Source of the DNA: Desulfomicrobium orale DSM 12838
GTDB lineage: Bacteria; Desulfobacterota; Desulfovibrionia; Desulfovibrionales; Desulfomicrobiaceae
Assembly (NCBI RefSeq): GCF_001553625.1
Contig: NZ_CP014230.1
Coordinates: forward strand, 2,719,375 to 2,783,374
DNA: 64,000 bases
Direction: 5' to 3'
Part shown: piece by piece, positions 16,546-26,148 of the stretch
Layout of the letters: each line of letters begins with the position of its first letter
Position numbering within the stretch: the stretch's first letter is position 1
Made by a program: the position numbers and the translations under genes
The notes under the pieces: generated by a model
Seen by the model: only the letters and a program-made list of their open reading frames with translations
The model's database searches: none
Told to the model about the DNA's origin: nothing

Positions 16546-17646
16546 ATGGGACTGAGCATAGGCATTGTCGGACTGCCCAACGTGGGCAAGTCCACCCTTT
16601 TCAACGCGCTGACCAGGGCTCAGAACGCCGAGAGCGCCAACTATCCTTTCTGCACCATCGAACCCAACCGGGCCGTGGTCCCTGTGCCGGACCTGCGGCT
16701 GTACAAATTGCAGGAACTGGCCAGCTCCCAGAAAGTGATCCACGCCACGGTGGACTTCATCGATATTGCCGGACTGGTTCGTGGGGCCAGCAAGGGCGAA
16801 GGTCTGGGCAACCAGTTTCTGGCCAACATCCGCGAATGCGACGCCATCTTGCACGTGGTGCGCTGCTTTGAAAATGATGACGTGATCCATGTGGACGGCG
16901 CAGTGGATCCCATCCGGGACATGGAAACCATCGATACGGAACTGATCCTGGCCGATCTTCAGGCCGCCGAACGCAAGGCCGAACGGCTGGGCAAACAGAT
17001 CAAAGGCGACAAGCGGCTGGCCCCGCAGATGGACCTGCTGCGCGGGCTCATCGACCACCTGAACGCGGGACGGCCCGCCTCGGAAATGACCGAACTGCAC
17101 AGCGATCCTGGAGCGGAACTGCGCCGGGATCTGCTGCTGATCACTTTCAAGCCGGTCATTTTCGCCATGAACGTGGATGAGGACGGACTGGGAGAGGACA
17201 ACGCCCATGTGCGCCGCGTGCGCGAAGCGGCTCAGGCCCGCGCGGCCGGGGCCGTGAAAATTTCCGCCCGTATGGAGGAGGAACTGGCCGGGCTTTCCCC
17301 GGAGGAGGCGGCGGAGTTTCTGGCCTCCTACGGCGTGCAGGAGTCCGGCCTGGATCTGATCATCCGCGCCGGCTATGAAATGCTCGGACTGTGCTCCTAT
17401 TTCACGGCCGGACCCAAAGAAGTCCGCGCCTGGACCATCCGTCAGGGTTGGAAGGCGCCTCAGGGTGCGGGCGTGATCCACACGGATTTCGAGCGAGGCT
17501 TCATCCGGGCCGAGGTCATCGCCTACGAAGACTACGTCAAACACGGTTCCGAGGCCAAATGCCGTGCCGCTGGAGTGCTGCGCGTGGAAGGCAAGGAATA
17601 CGTCCTGAAAGACGGAGATGTGGTGCATTTCCTGTTCAATGCGTGA
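16546..17646 (+). CDS. ychF: Ribosome-associated ATPase/GTPase YchF (Obg family)
   Basis: A 366-residue P-loop protein. The G1 motif [11 protein letters not shown] is at residues 9-19, G3 DIAGLV near 75, and the NxxE-type G4 MNVDED near 206, the altered motif that makes YchF prefer ATP. The C-terminal TGS domain (about 280-366) ends in [11 protein letters not shown], the usual YchF terminus. It binds ribosomes and is linked to stress responses. CAAGGAG precedes the ATG at 16546; the longer upstream frame is unsupported. Confidence 0.95.
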   Translation: MGLSIGIVGLPNVGKSTLFNALTRAQNAESANYPFCTIEPNRAVVPVPDLRLYKLQELASSQKVIHATVDFIDIAGLVRGASKGEGLGNQFLANIRECDAILHVVRCFENDDVIHVDGAVDPIRDMETIDTELILADLQAAERKAERLGKQIKGDKRLAPQMDLLRGLIDHLNAGRPASEMTELHSDPGAELRRDLLLITFKPVIFAMNVDEDGLGEDNAHVRRVREAAQARAAGAVKISARMEEELAGLSPEEAAEFLASYGVQESGLDLIIRAGYEMLGLCSYFTAGPKEVRAWTIRQGWKAPQGAGVIHTDFERGFIRAEVIAYEDYVKHGSEAKCRAAGVLRVEGKEYVLKDGDVVHFLFNA

Positions 17647-17804
17647 GGCGGTTCAAAACTTTCTGCCGCCAGAAAATACAAAACGCCTTGGGAGTAAACG
17701 AGTTCAACATAGAAATGGAGATGCCTGTAAGCTCATGCCCGAACGCTGCGAGGCGGGGCCTGTAAAATCCAGGCGGACTGTTCTGGCAGGACCATCCTGA
17801 AGGC

Positions 17805-17832
17805 TTGACAGTTTTGGAGACAGCTGTGTACG
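17805..17832 (+). promoter_or_regulatory. Probable promoter of tRNA-Pro
   Basis: A perfect -35 TTGACA (17805-17810) is followed after 16 bases by a weak -10 TGTACG (17827-17832). The tRNA begins 13 bases downstream. Confidence 0.45.
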
Positions 17833-17844
17833 TCCCGTTTCCTC

Positions 17845-17921
17845 CGGGGCGTAGCGCAGTTTGGTAGCGCATCGGTTTTGGGAACCGAGGGCCGCGTGTT
17901 CAAGTCACGCCGCCCCGACCA
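17845..17921 (+). tRNA. tRNA-Pro (anticodon TGG)
   Basis: A full cloverleaf: acceptor CGGGGCG pairs with CGCCCCG, the D arm GCGC...GCGC is present, the anticodon stem TCGGT/ACCGA encloses loop TTTGGGA with anticodon TGG, and the T arm GCGTG/CACGC encloses TTCAAGT. CCA is encoded. It marks one edge of the glycan island. Confidence 0.97.
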
Positions 17922-17927
17922 GAAAAT

Positions 17928-17958
17928 AAAGGACCTAGAAAAACTAGGTCCTTTTTCT
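17928..17958 (+). terminator. Intrinsic terminator of tRNA-Pro
   Basis: An 11-bp perfect stem (17928-17938 with 17944-17954) with a 5-A loop and a T-rich tail just after the tRNA. Confidence 0.9.
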
Positions 17959-18063
17959 TTGGGCGTGTGCAGCAGAGCAGATTGAGAGTCCGCCTCGCGG
18001 CAACGGGGGATTCCCTCCTGAAAGGCCGCCAAAGGCAATCTGTCGGAGGATTCCCTCTGCCGC

Positions 18064-19425
18064 TCAGAATTTATATTTGAAACCCGCCTGAAAGCTGGAG
18101 GCCGTATCCGCCCCGTCCGGGAAGGCATCTCCGGGGAAAAAAAGACCGTACCGGGCATAGAGCTGAAGATTTTTTATCTCTCGATAACCGGCAATGATAT
18201 CAAGGCCCTGACCCAGATCATGGCTCTCCCCCAGGGTCTTATTCCGTATCCAGGCGTTGCGCAGTCTGCCCTCCCTTGCCGTATCCTGACGGTAGTGGTG
18301 ATAGATCAGATCAAGGGAGCTGTTCTCTGTCGGGCGGATACCAAGTCCAGCGGTGATTATATGGATGTTGCTCAGCTCCGGGTCCAGAGTTTCGCCGTAG
18401 AGCTGAAAATCCTCCACTCCGTTGAAGCGGCCGGTATTGTCCTGAATGCCTGTTTGCCGGAAGCTGCGATCGAGCGAGTCATCCGTGTTGCCGTCGCCGC
18501 TGCCAAAGGCATAAGCCAGACTGAGGCTGGGAGAAAATACAGTAGGCAGACGGTAGGTTGCGCCCAGATCAAGGCCGTATCCGCACAAATCCATCCCCTC
18601 ATCCCGGCCGCGCACCGTGGCCAGCTCCGCCCAGTAATCAAGCGCGTCCAGAAGCGTTCCTCGGCTGCGCAGGCCCAAGAGCACCTGCTCGGTTGAAGCC
18701 TTGGAGAGGTCGTCGATCAGGATGGCGTAGGCATTGAACTCGTAATGCTTTTGCGGCTTATAGCTGCCGTAGGCCATGTAGTAGTTGAGATGCGCATCGA
18801 AATCGTCATCACTCAGGAGATTTTTCCTGAAAGTAGAGAGGCGGCTGGCGGAAAGCTCGGCCGACCAGACGCCCCGTTCGTAGAATAAGCGCAGGCCATC
18901 CAGTTCCTCGTCGTAGAGCCACTCGCGCTCGTCTTCGAACTCCTGGCGGCCGAGGCGGATATCGAGATTGTCGAAGGGCCAGTCTTCAAGATTGAAGTAG
19001 ATCTGTTTGAGGTTCAGTTCTCTGTCGTGGGAGGGTGAGGAAATGTCATCGCCATGAGCAAGGGTGAATTTGCGGCTGGCCTCGATTTCCGAAAAAATTT
19101 CAAAATAATTCGTAGCCCTGTAGAGGATTCCCACACTCAGCTCCGGGTCGAGTACGGAGAGAGAATCATCTCTGCCGGAATCAAGATCCCGGTTGTTCTG
19201 AATATCAATTTTGGACTCCAGAGCCGCCTTTACTTTGAACTTGCTTTCATGCTTTTTGTCTCCGGCATGAGCCGCGGGATTCATAAATGCCGCACCGATG
19301 ATGACGGAGAAAAACACAAAAAAAGCAGTTCGCCTTCCTGTAGAGATACGTTTTTTCCAGGCCATGAGGCCGTCGACCACTGAAAAACCGGGGCTGATTG
19401 CTTGTTTTTTCAGAAAAGAAATCAT
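18064..19425 (-). CDS. Outer-membrane beta-barrel (alginate-export-like)
   Basis: A 453-residue protein with a long basic N-region, a hydrophobic stretch and a cleavage-like PAAHAG around residue 55, followed by many alternating amphipathic strands and a C-terminal Phe in FKYKF, the outer-membrane insertion signal. Repeated patterns such as NLDIRLGRQEFEDEREW and DGLRLFYE resemble the AlgE-type alginate-export family. It overlaps the kinase gene by ATGA and AAGGAG precedes 19425, so this start is preferred over a later ATG at 19365. It is last in the seven-gene glycan operon, where an export porin for the product is plausible. Its GC appears lower than its neighbours. Confidence 0.75.
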   Translation of the reverse strand: MISFLKKQAISPGFSVVDGLMAWKKRISTGRRTAFFVFFSVIIGAAFMNPAAHAGDKKHESKFKVKAALESKIDIQNNRDLDSGRDDSLSVLDPELSVGILYRATNYFEIFSEIEASRKFTLAHGDDISSPSHDRELNLKQIYFNLEDWPFDNLDIRLGRQEFEDEREWLYDEELDGLRLFYERGVWSAELSASRLSTFRKNLLSDDDFDAHLNYYMAYGSYKPQKHYEFNAYAILIDDLSKASTEQVLLGLRSRGTLLDALDYWAELATVRGRDEGMDLCGYGLDLGATYRLPTVFSPSLSLAYAFGSGDGNTDDSLDRSFRQTGIQDNTGRFNGVEDFQLYGETLDPELSNIHIITAGLGIRPTENSSLDLIYHHYRQDTAREGRLRNAWIRNKTLGESHDLGQGLDIIAGYREIKNLQLYARYGLFFPGDAFPDGADTASSFQAGFKYKF

Positions 19426-20504
19426 GAATGCAGCTCCTTGATGCGAAGTTCGCAGAGATCCATGAGCCGGCCAGTCCACTGTTCACGGCCGGGGATACGG
19501 GTGCTGACGGCAATGAGCCGGGCCAGGGAAAGCGTGGTATAGACCGCCACCCGCTGGTCATGGACATGGCCGGTCAATGCGCCAAAGCGTGCGGCCAGGG
19601 CCTGTGCAATTCCGCCGAGACGACCAGACTCGCCCTGGCTGCGCAGGCCGTAGTCGATGAGATGGGCGAGACAGTTGCCCGGATCGAGCCCCGGGTCGCC
19701 CTGACAGTAGAGATCGAGATCCACCAGAAAGAGCCGGTCGCCGTCAAAAAGAATATTGTCATGATAGCAATCCCGCTGACTGGGACAGGGCGGGCAGTAC
19801 GGCAGGCTGCGCCCCAGTCGCGTGCAGGCCGCAAGCAGCTCGTCGATGCGCTTTTTCCAGGCCGGATGCAGCCAGGTCACGGCGGTCAGTTGTGTCTCCA
19901 GGATGCGCAGCTCATCTTTCATGCCGTGCACCCGCTCCGACAATGGCCCCAGCCGGTGCAGCTTGTGCAGAGCCCCGGCGATCCGCCCGGCCAGGGCCGG
20001 GCCATTTTCCCCGTGCAATCCTTCGATAACCGGCCTTGCCGGCACCTTTTTCTGCAGCCACATGGAAAGATGCGGCAACAGGCCCAGAGGCTCGGGAACC
20101 GAGACGCCATCCGCGCAGGAACCGTCAAAGCCGTTTTCCCACAGATGCCGCTGCACCGCATGGCTGCGCCGGTCGAGCCCCCTGGCCCTGATTTTGCCCA
20201 GAACCGAAAAGCGGCCGCCCTTTTCCGGGTCGGTCAGCTCATACTCGATCAGGCAGCGGCGGCCCGGTTTGTGCCGCCGCACGTAAATCGCCGCCACCTG
20301 CCATGCCGTGCCGGCAAAGGGATTGCGCCCGGATGCTTCCACCTGTTCCCGCAGGGCGCGGGTCATGTACGCCGGGTCTAGTGCCTGGACCAGCATGGGC
20401 ATTTTGGAATCGGCAATCCTGCGGTCCGGATCGTGAACCGGAACGGGACCGCTCTTGCCGCGGCCAATCGGCATGGCCCTATGTTCCGGTTTCATGCCGG
20501 GCAT
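19422..20504 (-). CDS. APH-fold phosphotransferase (small-molecule kinase), first of two
   Basis: A 360-residue protein of the aminoglycoside/choline kinase fold. The catalytic loop is CYHDNILFDGDRLFLVDLD (about residues 248-266): Asp in HDN is the base and Asp in VDLDL is the metal ligand. It has the hydrophobic N-lobe pattern but a poorly conserved nucleotide Lys region. The family phosphorylates hydroxyls of sugars, choline, aminoglycosides or homoserine-like compounds. In this operon a sugar or glycan kinase is likely; antibiotic resistance is not suggested by the context. It overlaps its upstream neighbour by 26 bases and the barrel gene by 4. Confidence 0.75.
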   Translation of the reverse strand: MPGMKPEHRAMPIGRGKSGPVPVHDPDRRIADSKMPMLVQALDPAYMTRALREQVEASGRNPFAGTAWQVAAIYVRRHKPGRRCLIEYELTDPEKGGRFSVLGKIRARGLDRRSHAVQRHLWENGFDGSCADGVSVPEPLGLLPHLSMWLQKKVPARPVIEGLHGENGPALAGRIAGALHKLHRLGPLSERVHGMKDELRILETQLTAVTWLHPAWKKRIDELLAACTRLGRSLPYCPPCPSQRDCYHDNILFDGDRLFLVDLDLYCQGDPGLDPGNCLAHLIDYGLRSQGESGRLGGIAQALAARFGALTGHVHDQRVAVYTTLSLARLIAVSTRIPGREQWTGRLMDLCELRIKELHS

Positions 20505-21816
20505 GGTTTCTCCAAAACGCCACTGCGTGGTACACGAGCCGGGCCATCAGCTCCGGCCACTGCGGGTGACGGGTGCGAAAAGCCTGGGGCGTGAGCTGCA
20601 GCAGTTTTGCCGCTGTGTGGAGATTGTAGCGCAAAAGAGTTTCCCTTTGTCCGCAAGCCTCCAGGTAGCCCTTCAGCACCACGTCTGCCAGTGCTGCGGC
20701 GGTGCCGGCCGCAAGGGCTCCCGCCGCCTCGTCATAAAACAGTTGCGCGGTAAAAGAGCCAAGATCCGCTGCAGGATCACCGATGCGGGCCTGATCGTAA
20801 TCGACGATGGCGATTCCACCGTCATCCGCCCCATCGACCAGCACCTGATCGCTGGAAAAATCTCCATGGATGGGGTGATGCTGGCGGGGCATGGAGAGCA
20901 GCTCCGCGCCGATCCCGGCGGCGAGACGGCGCAGCCGGACTGCCAGGGCGGGGCAGAGAAAGGCCGTGGCATTGGCGGCGGCCAGAACCGAAAGCGCCTC
21001 GTTTTCCGGCACAGCCGTGGCCAGCGAACCAGGGCTCTCTCGATGGAAGCCGGCCAGGGCCGCGCCCACGGCCTGCAATTGGCCAGGCTTTCGGCTCAGA
21101 TCCCGAGCCTCGTGCAGGAGCTGGCGCAGCGGCCGGCCGTCCAGCCAGCGGCTGATTATGATGCGCTCATCCTGGGAAATGCCCAAAGGCCCGGCGACGC
21201 TCAGGCCGCCATCCGCGGCAAAGGTGCCGATGGTCCGCGCGGCCCTGCAGGCGTTTTTGAAGTCCCGCGCCTCATAAACCTTGATGAGCGCCCGGGCTGC
21301 ACCGCCCACCAGCAATTTGCCCACGTATCTGCGCTCGTTTTTATAGCGCAGGGTCTCCATTCCGGCCGGCCACAGCTCGGGCATTGCGGGCAGAAGATCC
21401 TGCAGAAGCCGTCGGCGCGCATCCGCCTCTCCCAGCGCCGCCAGGCCCGGCAGTTTTCGATCCCGTGGAAAAGACCAGACCGCCAACTGCCAGCCATCCA
21501 CAAAATGGGGCTCATGGCCACCCTGCCCGGCACCGTTTCCCTTCTGACAACGGGCCCGCTCTTTGGCGTATTCCTTTTCGGGATAGGCCTTGGCCGAAAT
21601 CCGTATTGCCTTTTGAGCGCCGACCCCGGCGGCAAAACCCGCCAGGCAGTTGGTGTGCGGCTTGTATTTGAGGTAGCTGAGGGAAAGATTAAGGATTGCC
21701 TGTTCCGGATAGAGCCGCTGCAAAAGTCCCAGCGCCCGCTCCGGATCGAGCAGGATGCTCAGCCCCGGCAGGCCGGGCTCTCTGGCAATCACCTCCAGAT
21801 CATGGCCGTTCAGCAT
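20479..21816 (-). CDS. APH-fold phosphotransferase (small-molecule kinase), second of two
   Basis: A 445-residue protein. The C-terminal half has a good APH kinase core: IHGDFSSDQVLVD (about 315-327, catalytic Asp in HGD), then VDYDQARIGDPAADL (about 335-350, metal Asp). The N-terminal half (about 1-150) contains a separate domain with LSLSYLKYKPHTNCLAGF, possibly another degenerate kinase lobe. It is distinct in sequence from the kinase that follows it. It starts 3 bases after the ABC exporter stop. Substrate unknown; by context a sugar or glycolipid intermediate. Confidence 0.75.
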   Translation of the reverse strand: MLNGHDLEVIAREPGLPGLSILLDPERALGLLQRLYPEQAILNLSLSYLKYKPHTNCLAGFAAGVGAQKAIRISAKAYPEKEYAKERARCQKGNGAGQGGHEPHFVDGWQLAVWSFPRDRKLPGLAALGEADARRRLLQDLLPAMPELWPAGMETLRYKNERRYVGKLLVGGAARALIKVYEARDFKNACRAARTIGTFAADGGLSVAGPLGISQDERIIISRWLDGRPLRQLLHEARDLSRKPGQLQAVGAALAGFHRESPGSLATAVPENEALSVLAAANATAFLCPALAVRLRRLAAGIGAELLSMPRQHHPIHGDFSSDQVLVDGADDGGIAIVDYDQARIGDPAADLGSFTAQLFYDEAAGALAAGTAAALADVVLKGYLEACGQRETLLRYNLHTAAKLLQLTPQAFRTRHPQWPELMARLVYHAVAFWRNHARHETGT

Positions 21817-21819
21817 GGT

Positions 21820-23670
21820 TTATTCTCCGGCGGTGTCGCGCCCCTGCGAAGCGGACGGGTTGCGGGCCCGAAAAAGCGCGGCATACGGCCCGCCCCGGCC
21901 GAGCAGCTCCGCATGGGAACCCTGTTCGATGATACTGCCGTTTTCGAGAAACACGATTTGATCCGCCCGGGCGGCCAGATCGAGATCATGGGTGATCATG
22001 ATCACGGTGCGGCCCCGGGCGAGCTTGCCAAGGGCCTCGATCACCGCCTGTTCGTTGCTGCGGTCCAGACCGGTGGTCGGCTCGTCGAGGATGAGGATCG
22101 GGCTCTGCCGCAGGGCGGCCCGGGCAATGGCGATGCGCTGCTGCTGGCCGCTTGAAAGGGTGACCCCGCGCTCGCCCAGTTCGGTGTCGTAGCCATTGGG
22201 CATGGCCATGATGAAATCGTGGGCGTTGGCGAGTCTGGCCGCCTGCTCGATTTCGGCGAAGCTGGCACTGGCCGCGCCGTAGCCGATATTGTCGCGGATG
22301 CTGGCGGCAAAGAGCAGACTGTTGGGCAGAACGATACTGATCTGCTCCCGCAGGGATTTGAGACAAAAGCCGCGGATATCCATCCCGTCGATAAGCACCC
22401 GGCCCTGACTGGGGTCATAGAGACGCAGAATCAGGCTCACCAGGGTGGATTTGCCCATGCCCGAAGGCCCGACCACAGCCACATGGTGGCCCGGCGGCAC
22501 GGAGAGGTCAATCCCGCGCAGGATGGGATGGGCCGGATCGTAGGCGAAGCTCACCCCCTCGAAACAAAGAGAGCCCTTGAAGGGCGGGACGGCCACAGCA
22601 TCGGGCAGATCCTCGATATCCGCCTTTTCTGCCATCAGATCGACGATGCGCTCGCCCGCGGCCACGGCTCTGGCCATCCGGCTGGTATACTTGGCAAACA
22701 TGCGGATCGGCCGGAAGGTGCTCTTGAGGTAGGTGATGAAGACAATCAGATCGCCCGGCGAAAGCTCTCCCACCAGCACGAAGAGCGTGCCCTGCCAGAG
22801 AACAATGGCCGAGGACAGGCCGATCATGACATCGGCGCTGCGTTCCAGATTGGCGGTGAGGCGCTTGACCTGCACCCCGGTACCGAGGCTCTTCTGCCCC
22901 ACTCGGGCAAAGACGTCGGCAAAGTTTTTTTCGAGTGACAGGGCCTGTACATCGCGGATGGCGGCCAGGGATTCGGCTGCGGTGGCCGCCATCGCCCCCT
23001 CCTGTTTACGCAGTTTGCGGGTCATCTGGTGAATCTTTCTGCCCAGATGGGTGCTGATGAGCCAGAGCAGGGGCCAAGGCAGCAGCGCAAAGAGGGTCAG
23101 TTGCCAGTTCATCCACAACATCACCCCGATCATGCCGACAAGTATCAGCAGGTGGGCGAGCATCGGCATGATGGCGGTCACCATGGTCTCGCCGATCAGG
23201 TTCACATCGCTGACCACGCGCAGGGTCAGCTCGCCGGTTTTGGCCCGGTTGTGGAAGGAAAGGGAGAGCCCTTGCAGATGCTGGTAGAGATCGTCCCGGA
23301 TCCTGGCCATGGTGCGGCTGCCTGCCAGGGCGAAGCCGATGCTGCTCAGATAGGACAAGATTCCTCTGAGGGAAATGATCAGCACCAGACTGAGCGCAAG
23401 CAGAGTCAGCAGCTGCATGGAGTCGAGGCTGGCGAGCAGGGGAATTTTTGCAAAACCGGTGTGGGGGCTGTCGGAGACGATCCAGTCGATGACGATTTTC
23501 AGCGGCCAGGGCTCCAGCAGCTGGGCGGCGATACCGGCCAGAAGGGCCAGCAGGGAGCCGGCGAGCAAGGCGGCATGACGGCGCAGATAGGGGCCGAAAC
23601 AGGCGAGGATGCGGCGCAGGCTGGGCAGGGCCGCGGATATGCCGGCCGGCGTCTCAGAAGAAGTCGACAT
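21820..23670 (-). CDS. ABC exporter, fused membrane and ATPase domains (island)
   Basis: A 616-residue half-transporter. Six membrane helices span about residues 35-330. The ATPase domain has Walker A GPSGMGKSTL (about 400), Walker B LILDEPTTG, and signature LSSGQQQRIAIAR, with Ser in place of the usual second Gly. Members of this class flip lipid-linked glycans, lipids or peptides. It starts within the last bases of the upstream glycosyltransferase (17-base overlap). With three glycosyltransferases and two kinases, it likely exports the glycoconjugate made by the operon. Confidence 0.88.
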   Translation of the reverse strand: MSTSSETPAGISAALPSLRRILACFGPYLRRHAALLAGSLLALLAGIAAQLLEPWPLKIVIDWIVSDSPHTGFAKIPLLASLDSMQLLTLLALSLVLIISLRGILSYLSSIGFALAGSRTMARIRDDLYQHLQGLSLSFHNRAKTGELTLRVVSDVNLIGETMVTAIMPMLAHLLILVGMIGVMLWMNWQLTLFALLPWPLLWLISTHLGRKIHQMTRKLRKQEGAMAATAAESLAAIRDVQALSLEKNFADVFARVGQKSLGTGVQVKRLTANLERSADVMIGLSSAIVLWQGTLFVLVGELSPGDLIVFITYLKSTFRPIRMFAKYTSRMARAVAAGERIVDLMAEKADIEDLPDAVAVPPFKGSLCFEGVSFAYDPAHPILRGIDLSVPPGHHVAVVGPSGMGKSTLVSLILRLYDPSQGRVLIDGMDIRGFCLKSLREQISIVLPNSLLFAASIRDNIGYGAASASFAEIEQAARLANAHDFIMAMPNGYDTELGERGVTLSSGQQQRIAIARAALRQSPILILDEPTTGLDRSNEQAVIEALGKLARGRTVIMITHDLDLAARADQIVFLENGSIIEQGSHAELLGRGGPYAALFRARNPSASQGRDTAGE

Positions 23671-24892
23671 GATGCCCTCCCTGGTCTTTCGGAGTATTTT
23701 CGCTCAGGTCCGCGTGCCTCCCCTGCTCTTTTTTCTGTAAACCCGCGATGGCAAGGATACGGGCCGCCACGCTGTCCCAGCTGTGCCGGGTCAGGGCTTC
23801 GTCTCTGGCGGCTTGCCCCAGCCTGCGGCAGAGGGCCGGATCGGCGCGCAAGCCGGCAAGAGCGGCCTGCAGTCCGGCCGCATCACCCGGCGGATAGAGC
23901 AGACCGGTCTTTTGCTCGCGCACAACCCGGTCGAGCCCGCCGACCCGGCTGGCTACCACCGGCAGAGCGGCCGCCATGTATTCATAAATTTTCAGCGGCG
24001 AAAAATAAAAGGGCTCCATCTCCGGATAGGGGGCGACGCCCACATCCATCTGCCGCAGCCAGTTCGCGACTTCCTCCGGAGGAACCGCGCCGGTCAAAGT
24101 GACACTGTCGGAGATTCCGGCCTGCGCAATGCTCCGCTCAATGCCTGCCCTTTCCGGGCCATCACCCACCAGCAGAAGGCGCAGGCCCGGATCCTGTGAG
24201 TGCATGGCGATGAACACATCGAGCAGCAGCTCAAGTCCGTGCCAGGGCTTGAGGGAGCCGAGAAAACCGATGGTAAAGGTTGCCGGCGAATCCGGCTGGG
24301 GACGATCCGCAAAGAGTTCGTCCGGAAAGCGGGCCGGATCGATGCCGTTTGCAAGCACCCGCACCCGTCCCCGGCTCTGCGGGTAGCCATCGAGATAGGC
24401 GGCGACTCCCGGCGACACCGCAATGATGGCATGGGCCGCCGCAAAGACCCTGGCCGCGATCCGTTCCGCCTCCTCGCGGTGCACCAGTTCCCGGTGCCGG
24501 ATCTGCTCTTCGATAAGCGGCGCATTGACCTCAAGGATGCCGGGGATGCCCTGGGATTCGGCATACTCCATGCCGGCGCAGCTCCACAGGGAATAGCGCT
24601 CGTAGACGCAGTCAAACGGCCCGGCGATCCTCAGGGCGTCCTGCACGGTGCCGGCGCTTACCATGGCCGCCCGCTCGCGCCGGGCGGTGTCGCCCCGCGG
24701 CGGCTCCGGCAGGCAGTGTACCGGCAGGTCTCTCAGATCCGCGGGCGGCTCCCCGCCCAGGCGCATGGCAAAAAGCCGCACCTGAAGCCCCTGCCGCCGA
24801 AAAGCACGGATGACTTCCTGTACGTGGATGGAGGCGCCCTTGGCACCAAAGACCGGAATGCCGGGGTCGGCGCAGACATATGCCAGACGCAT
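23654..24892 (-). CDS. GT4-family glycosyltransferase
   Basis: A 412-residue GT-B transferase of family GT4. The N-terminal domain begins MRLAYVCADPGIPVFGAKG, with the Gly-rich acceptor loop. The C-terminal nucleotide-sugar domain has TIGFLGSLKPWHGLELLL (about 215), LLLVGDGPER and the E-x7-E motif around PLKIYEYMAAALPVV (about 320). It is expected in the cytoplasm or on the inner membrane face, adding sugars to a lipid-linked or soluble acceptor. It shares one base with the stop of the preceding GT4 gene. Confidence 0.9.
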   Translation of the reverse strand: MRLAYVCADPGIPVFGAKGASIHVQEVIRAFRRQGLQVRLFAMRLGGEPPADLRDLPVHCLPEPPRGDTARRERAAMVSAGTVQDALRIAGPFDCVYERYSLWSCAGMEYAESQGIPGILEVNAPLIEEQIRHRELVHREEAERIAARVFAAAHAIIAVSPGVAAYLDGYPQSRGRVRVLANGIDPARFPDELFADRPQPDSPATFTIGFLGSLKPWHGLELLLDVFIAMHSQDPGLRLLLVGDGPERAGIERSIAQAGISDSVTLTGAVPPEEVANWLRQMDVGVAPYPEMEPFYFSPLKIYEYMAAALPVVASRVGGLDRVVREQKTGLLYPPGDAAGLQAALAGLRADPALCRRLGQAARDEALTRHSWDSVAARILAIAGLQKKEQGRHADLSENTPKDQGGHHVDFF

Positions 24893-26148
24893 CAGGCCCT
24901 CCTCGCCGTGGTCGCGTCTGCCGTTTCCGGCAGACGGGCGGCGGCCATGGCGGCCCTGAAGAGCTCGCGCTGGGCCGCCGCGTTTTTCCGGATATCGAAA
25001 TCCTCTTCAACCAGGGCCCGGGCCCGGCCGGCCAGGGATGACCGCAGATTCGCATCCTGCAGCAGCCGCGCCATGGCATCGGCCAGGGCAGAGGGATCGC
25101 GCTCCGCCACGCAGAGACCGGTGTCGTTATGCCGCACCAGCTCGGGAATGCCCACCACCTGGGTGGAGATGACCGGCGTCCCCTGGGCCATGGCCTCCAC
25201 AAGCACCGTGGGCAGGCCATCGCGGTCGCCGTCGGAGCTGATCACGCAGGGAGCGACAAAAAAGGCGGCCTCACGAAAAATCCTGATCAGCTCCGCGTGG
25301 GCTCTGGGCCCGGCAAGGCAGACCTGCTCAGCCAGACCAAGCCGCTCGATTCGCTGCTGCAGAGGCTCCCGCATCATGCCCTCGCCCACTATGCTGCAGT
25401 GAAAAGCAATGCCCCGCTCCCGCAGCAGGCCGCAGGCCTCGACCAGCACATCAAAACCCTTTTTCTCCACCAGCCGGCCCACGGCCAGGATTTCCCGGCT
25501 GTTCAGATTGGGGGGCTGGTACGTAAAACGGTCCAGATGCAGGCCGTTGTAGATACGCCGCACCTGCTCGGCCGCCCGACCATAGGTGGCCTGCAGATAG
25601 CGCTGGTTATAGCCGGAGACCGTGATCACGCCCGCGGCATCGCCCAGCTTCCTGCGCATATCCTCCTGATCGACTGCCTGATGATAAATGTCCTTGGCGT
25701 GTACGGTCAGGGTATAGGGAATGCGGGCAAGCCTCGAGGCAATGCGGGTGACGGTCGCCGCAAGCGTGCCAAAATGGGCGTGAAAATGGGCAATCCCGCG
25801 CTCGCGCGCCTTCAGGGCCAGCTTGATGGCCTGAAGCAGGTCTCCCTCTTCCATGTCGCCCAGCTCATCCAGAGCCTGCCAGAAACCCGGCAGTTCCCTG
25901 CGGGCAAGGCTCATCATCTCCCAGAGGCTGTGCGTGGCGGCGCTGATGTCGCGGATATAGGTGACCGGCGCCCTGACCTGGGCCAGAATATCCTGAAAAT
26001 GGCTTTCCCGGACCGGCCGCAGAGCAAAGATGTGGATTCTCATCCCGGCCTTTTCGTGTTCAAGAATTTCATTGACGATAAAGGTTTCCGAGAAGCGCGG
26101 GTAGCGTTTGAGCACATAGGCCAGCGCGGGCTGCTGCGGTGTCGTCAT
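24892..26148 (-). CDS. GT4-family glycosyltransferase (WcaL/AmsK-like)
   Basis: A 418-residue GT4 transferase. The start LAYVLKRYPRFSETFIVNEI and the FHAHFGTLAA segment near residue 140 are typical of exopolysaccharide enzymes such as WcaL and AmsK. The donor-binding domain shows EILAVGRLVEKKGFDVLVEA (about 225), SIVGEGMM and DGLPTVLVEAMAQGTPV (about 315). It overlaps the frameshifted COG4671-like gene by ATGA and the next GT4 by one base. A role in building a polysaccharide or glycolipid is well supported; the sugar is unknown. Confidence 0.9.
   Translation of the reverse strand: MTTPQQPALAYVLKRYPRFSETFIVNEILEHEKAGMRIHIFALRPVRESHFQDILAQVRAPVTYIRDISAATHSLWEMMSLARRELPGFWQALDELGDMEEGDLLQAIKLALKARERGIAHFHAHFGTLAATVTRIASRLARIPYTLTVHAKDIYHQAVDQEDMRRKLGDAAGVITVSGYNQRYLQATYGRAAEQVRRIYNGLHLDRFTYQPPNLNSREILAVGRLVEKKGFDVLVEACGLLRERGIAFHCSIVGEGMMREPLQQRIERLGLAEQVCLAGPRAHAELIRIFREAAFFVAPCVISSDGDRDGLPTVLVEAMAQGTPVISTQVVGIPELVRHNDTGLCVAERDPSALADAMARLLQDANLRSSLAGRARALVEEDFDIRKNAAAQRELFRAAMAAARLPETADATTARRA

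Noticed and set aside
18008..18057. Short direct repeat GGATTCCCTC at 18008-18017 and 18048-18057
   Set aside because: Only two 10-base copies 40 bases apart in a 3' region, with no spacer regularity; it is not a CRISPR or iteron array.
19422..21816. Aminoglycoside resistance genes
   Set aside because: The fold is shared with many sugar and choline kinases; the operon context is glycan synthesis and no resistance-specific residues could be identified.
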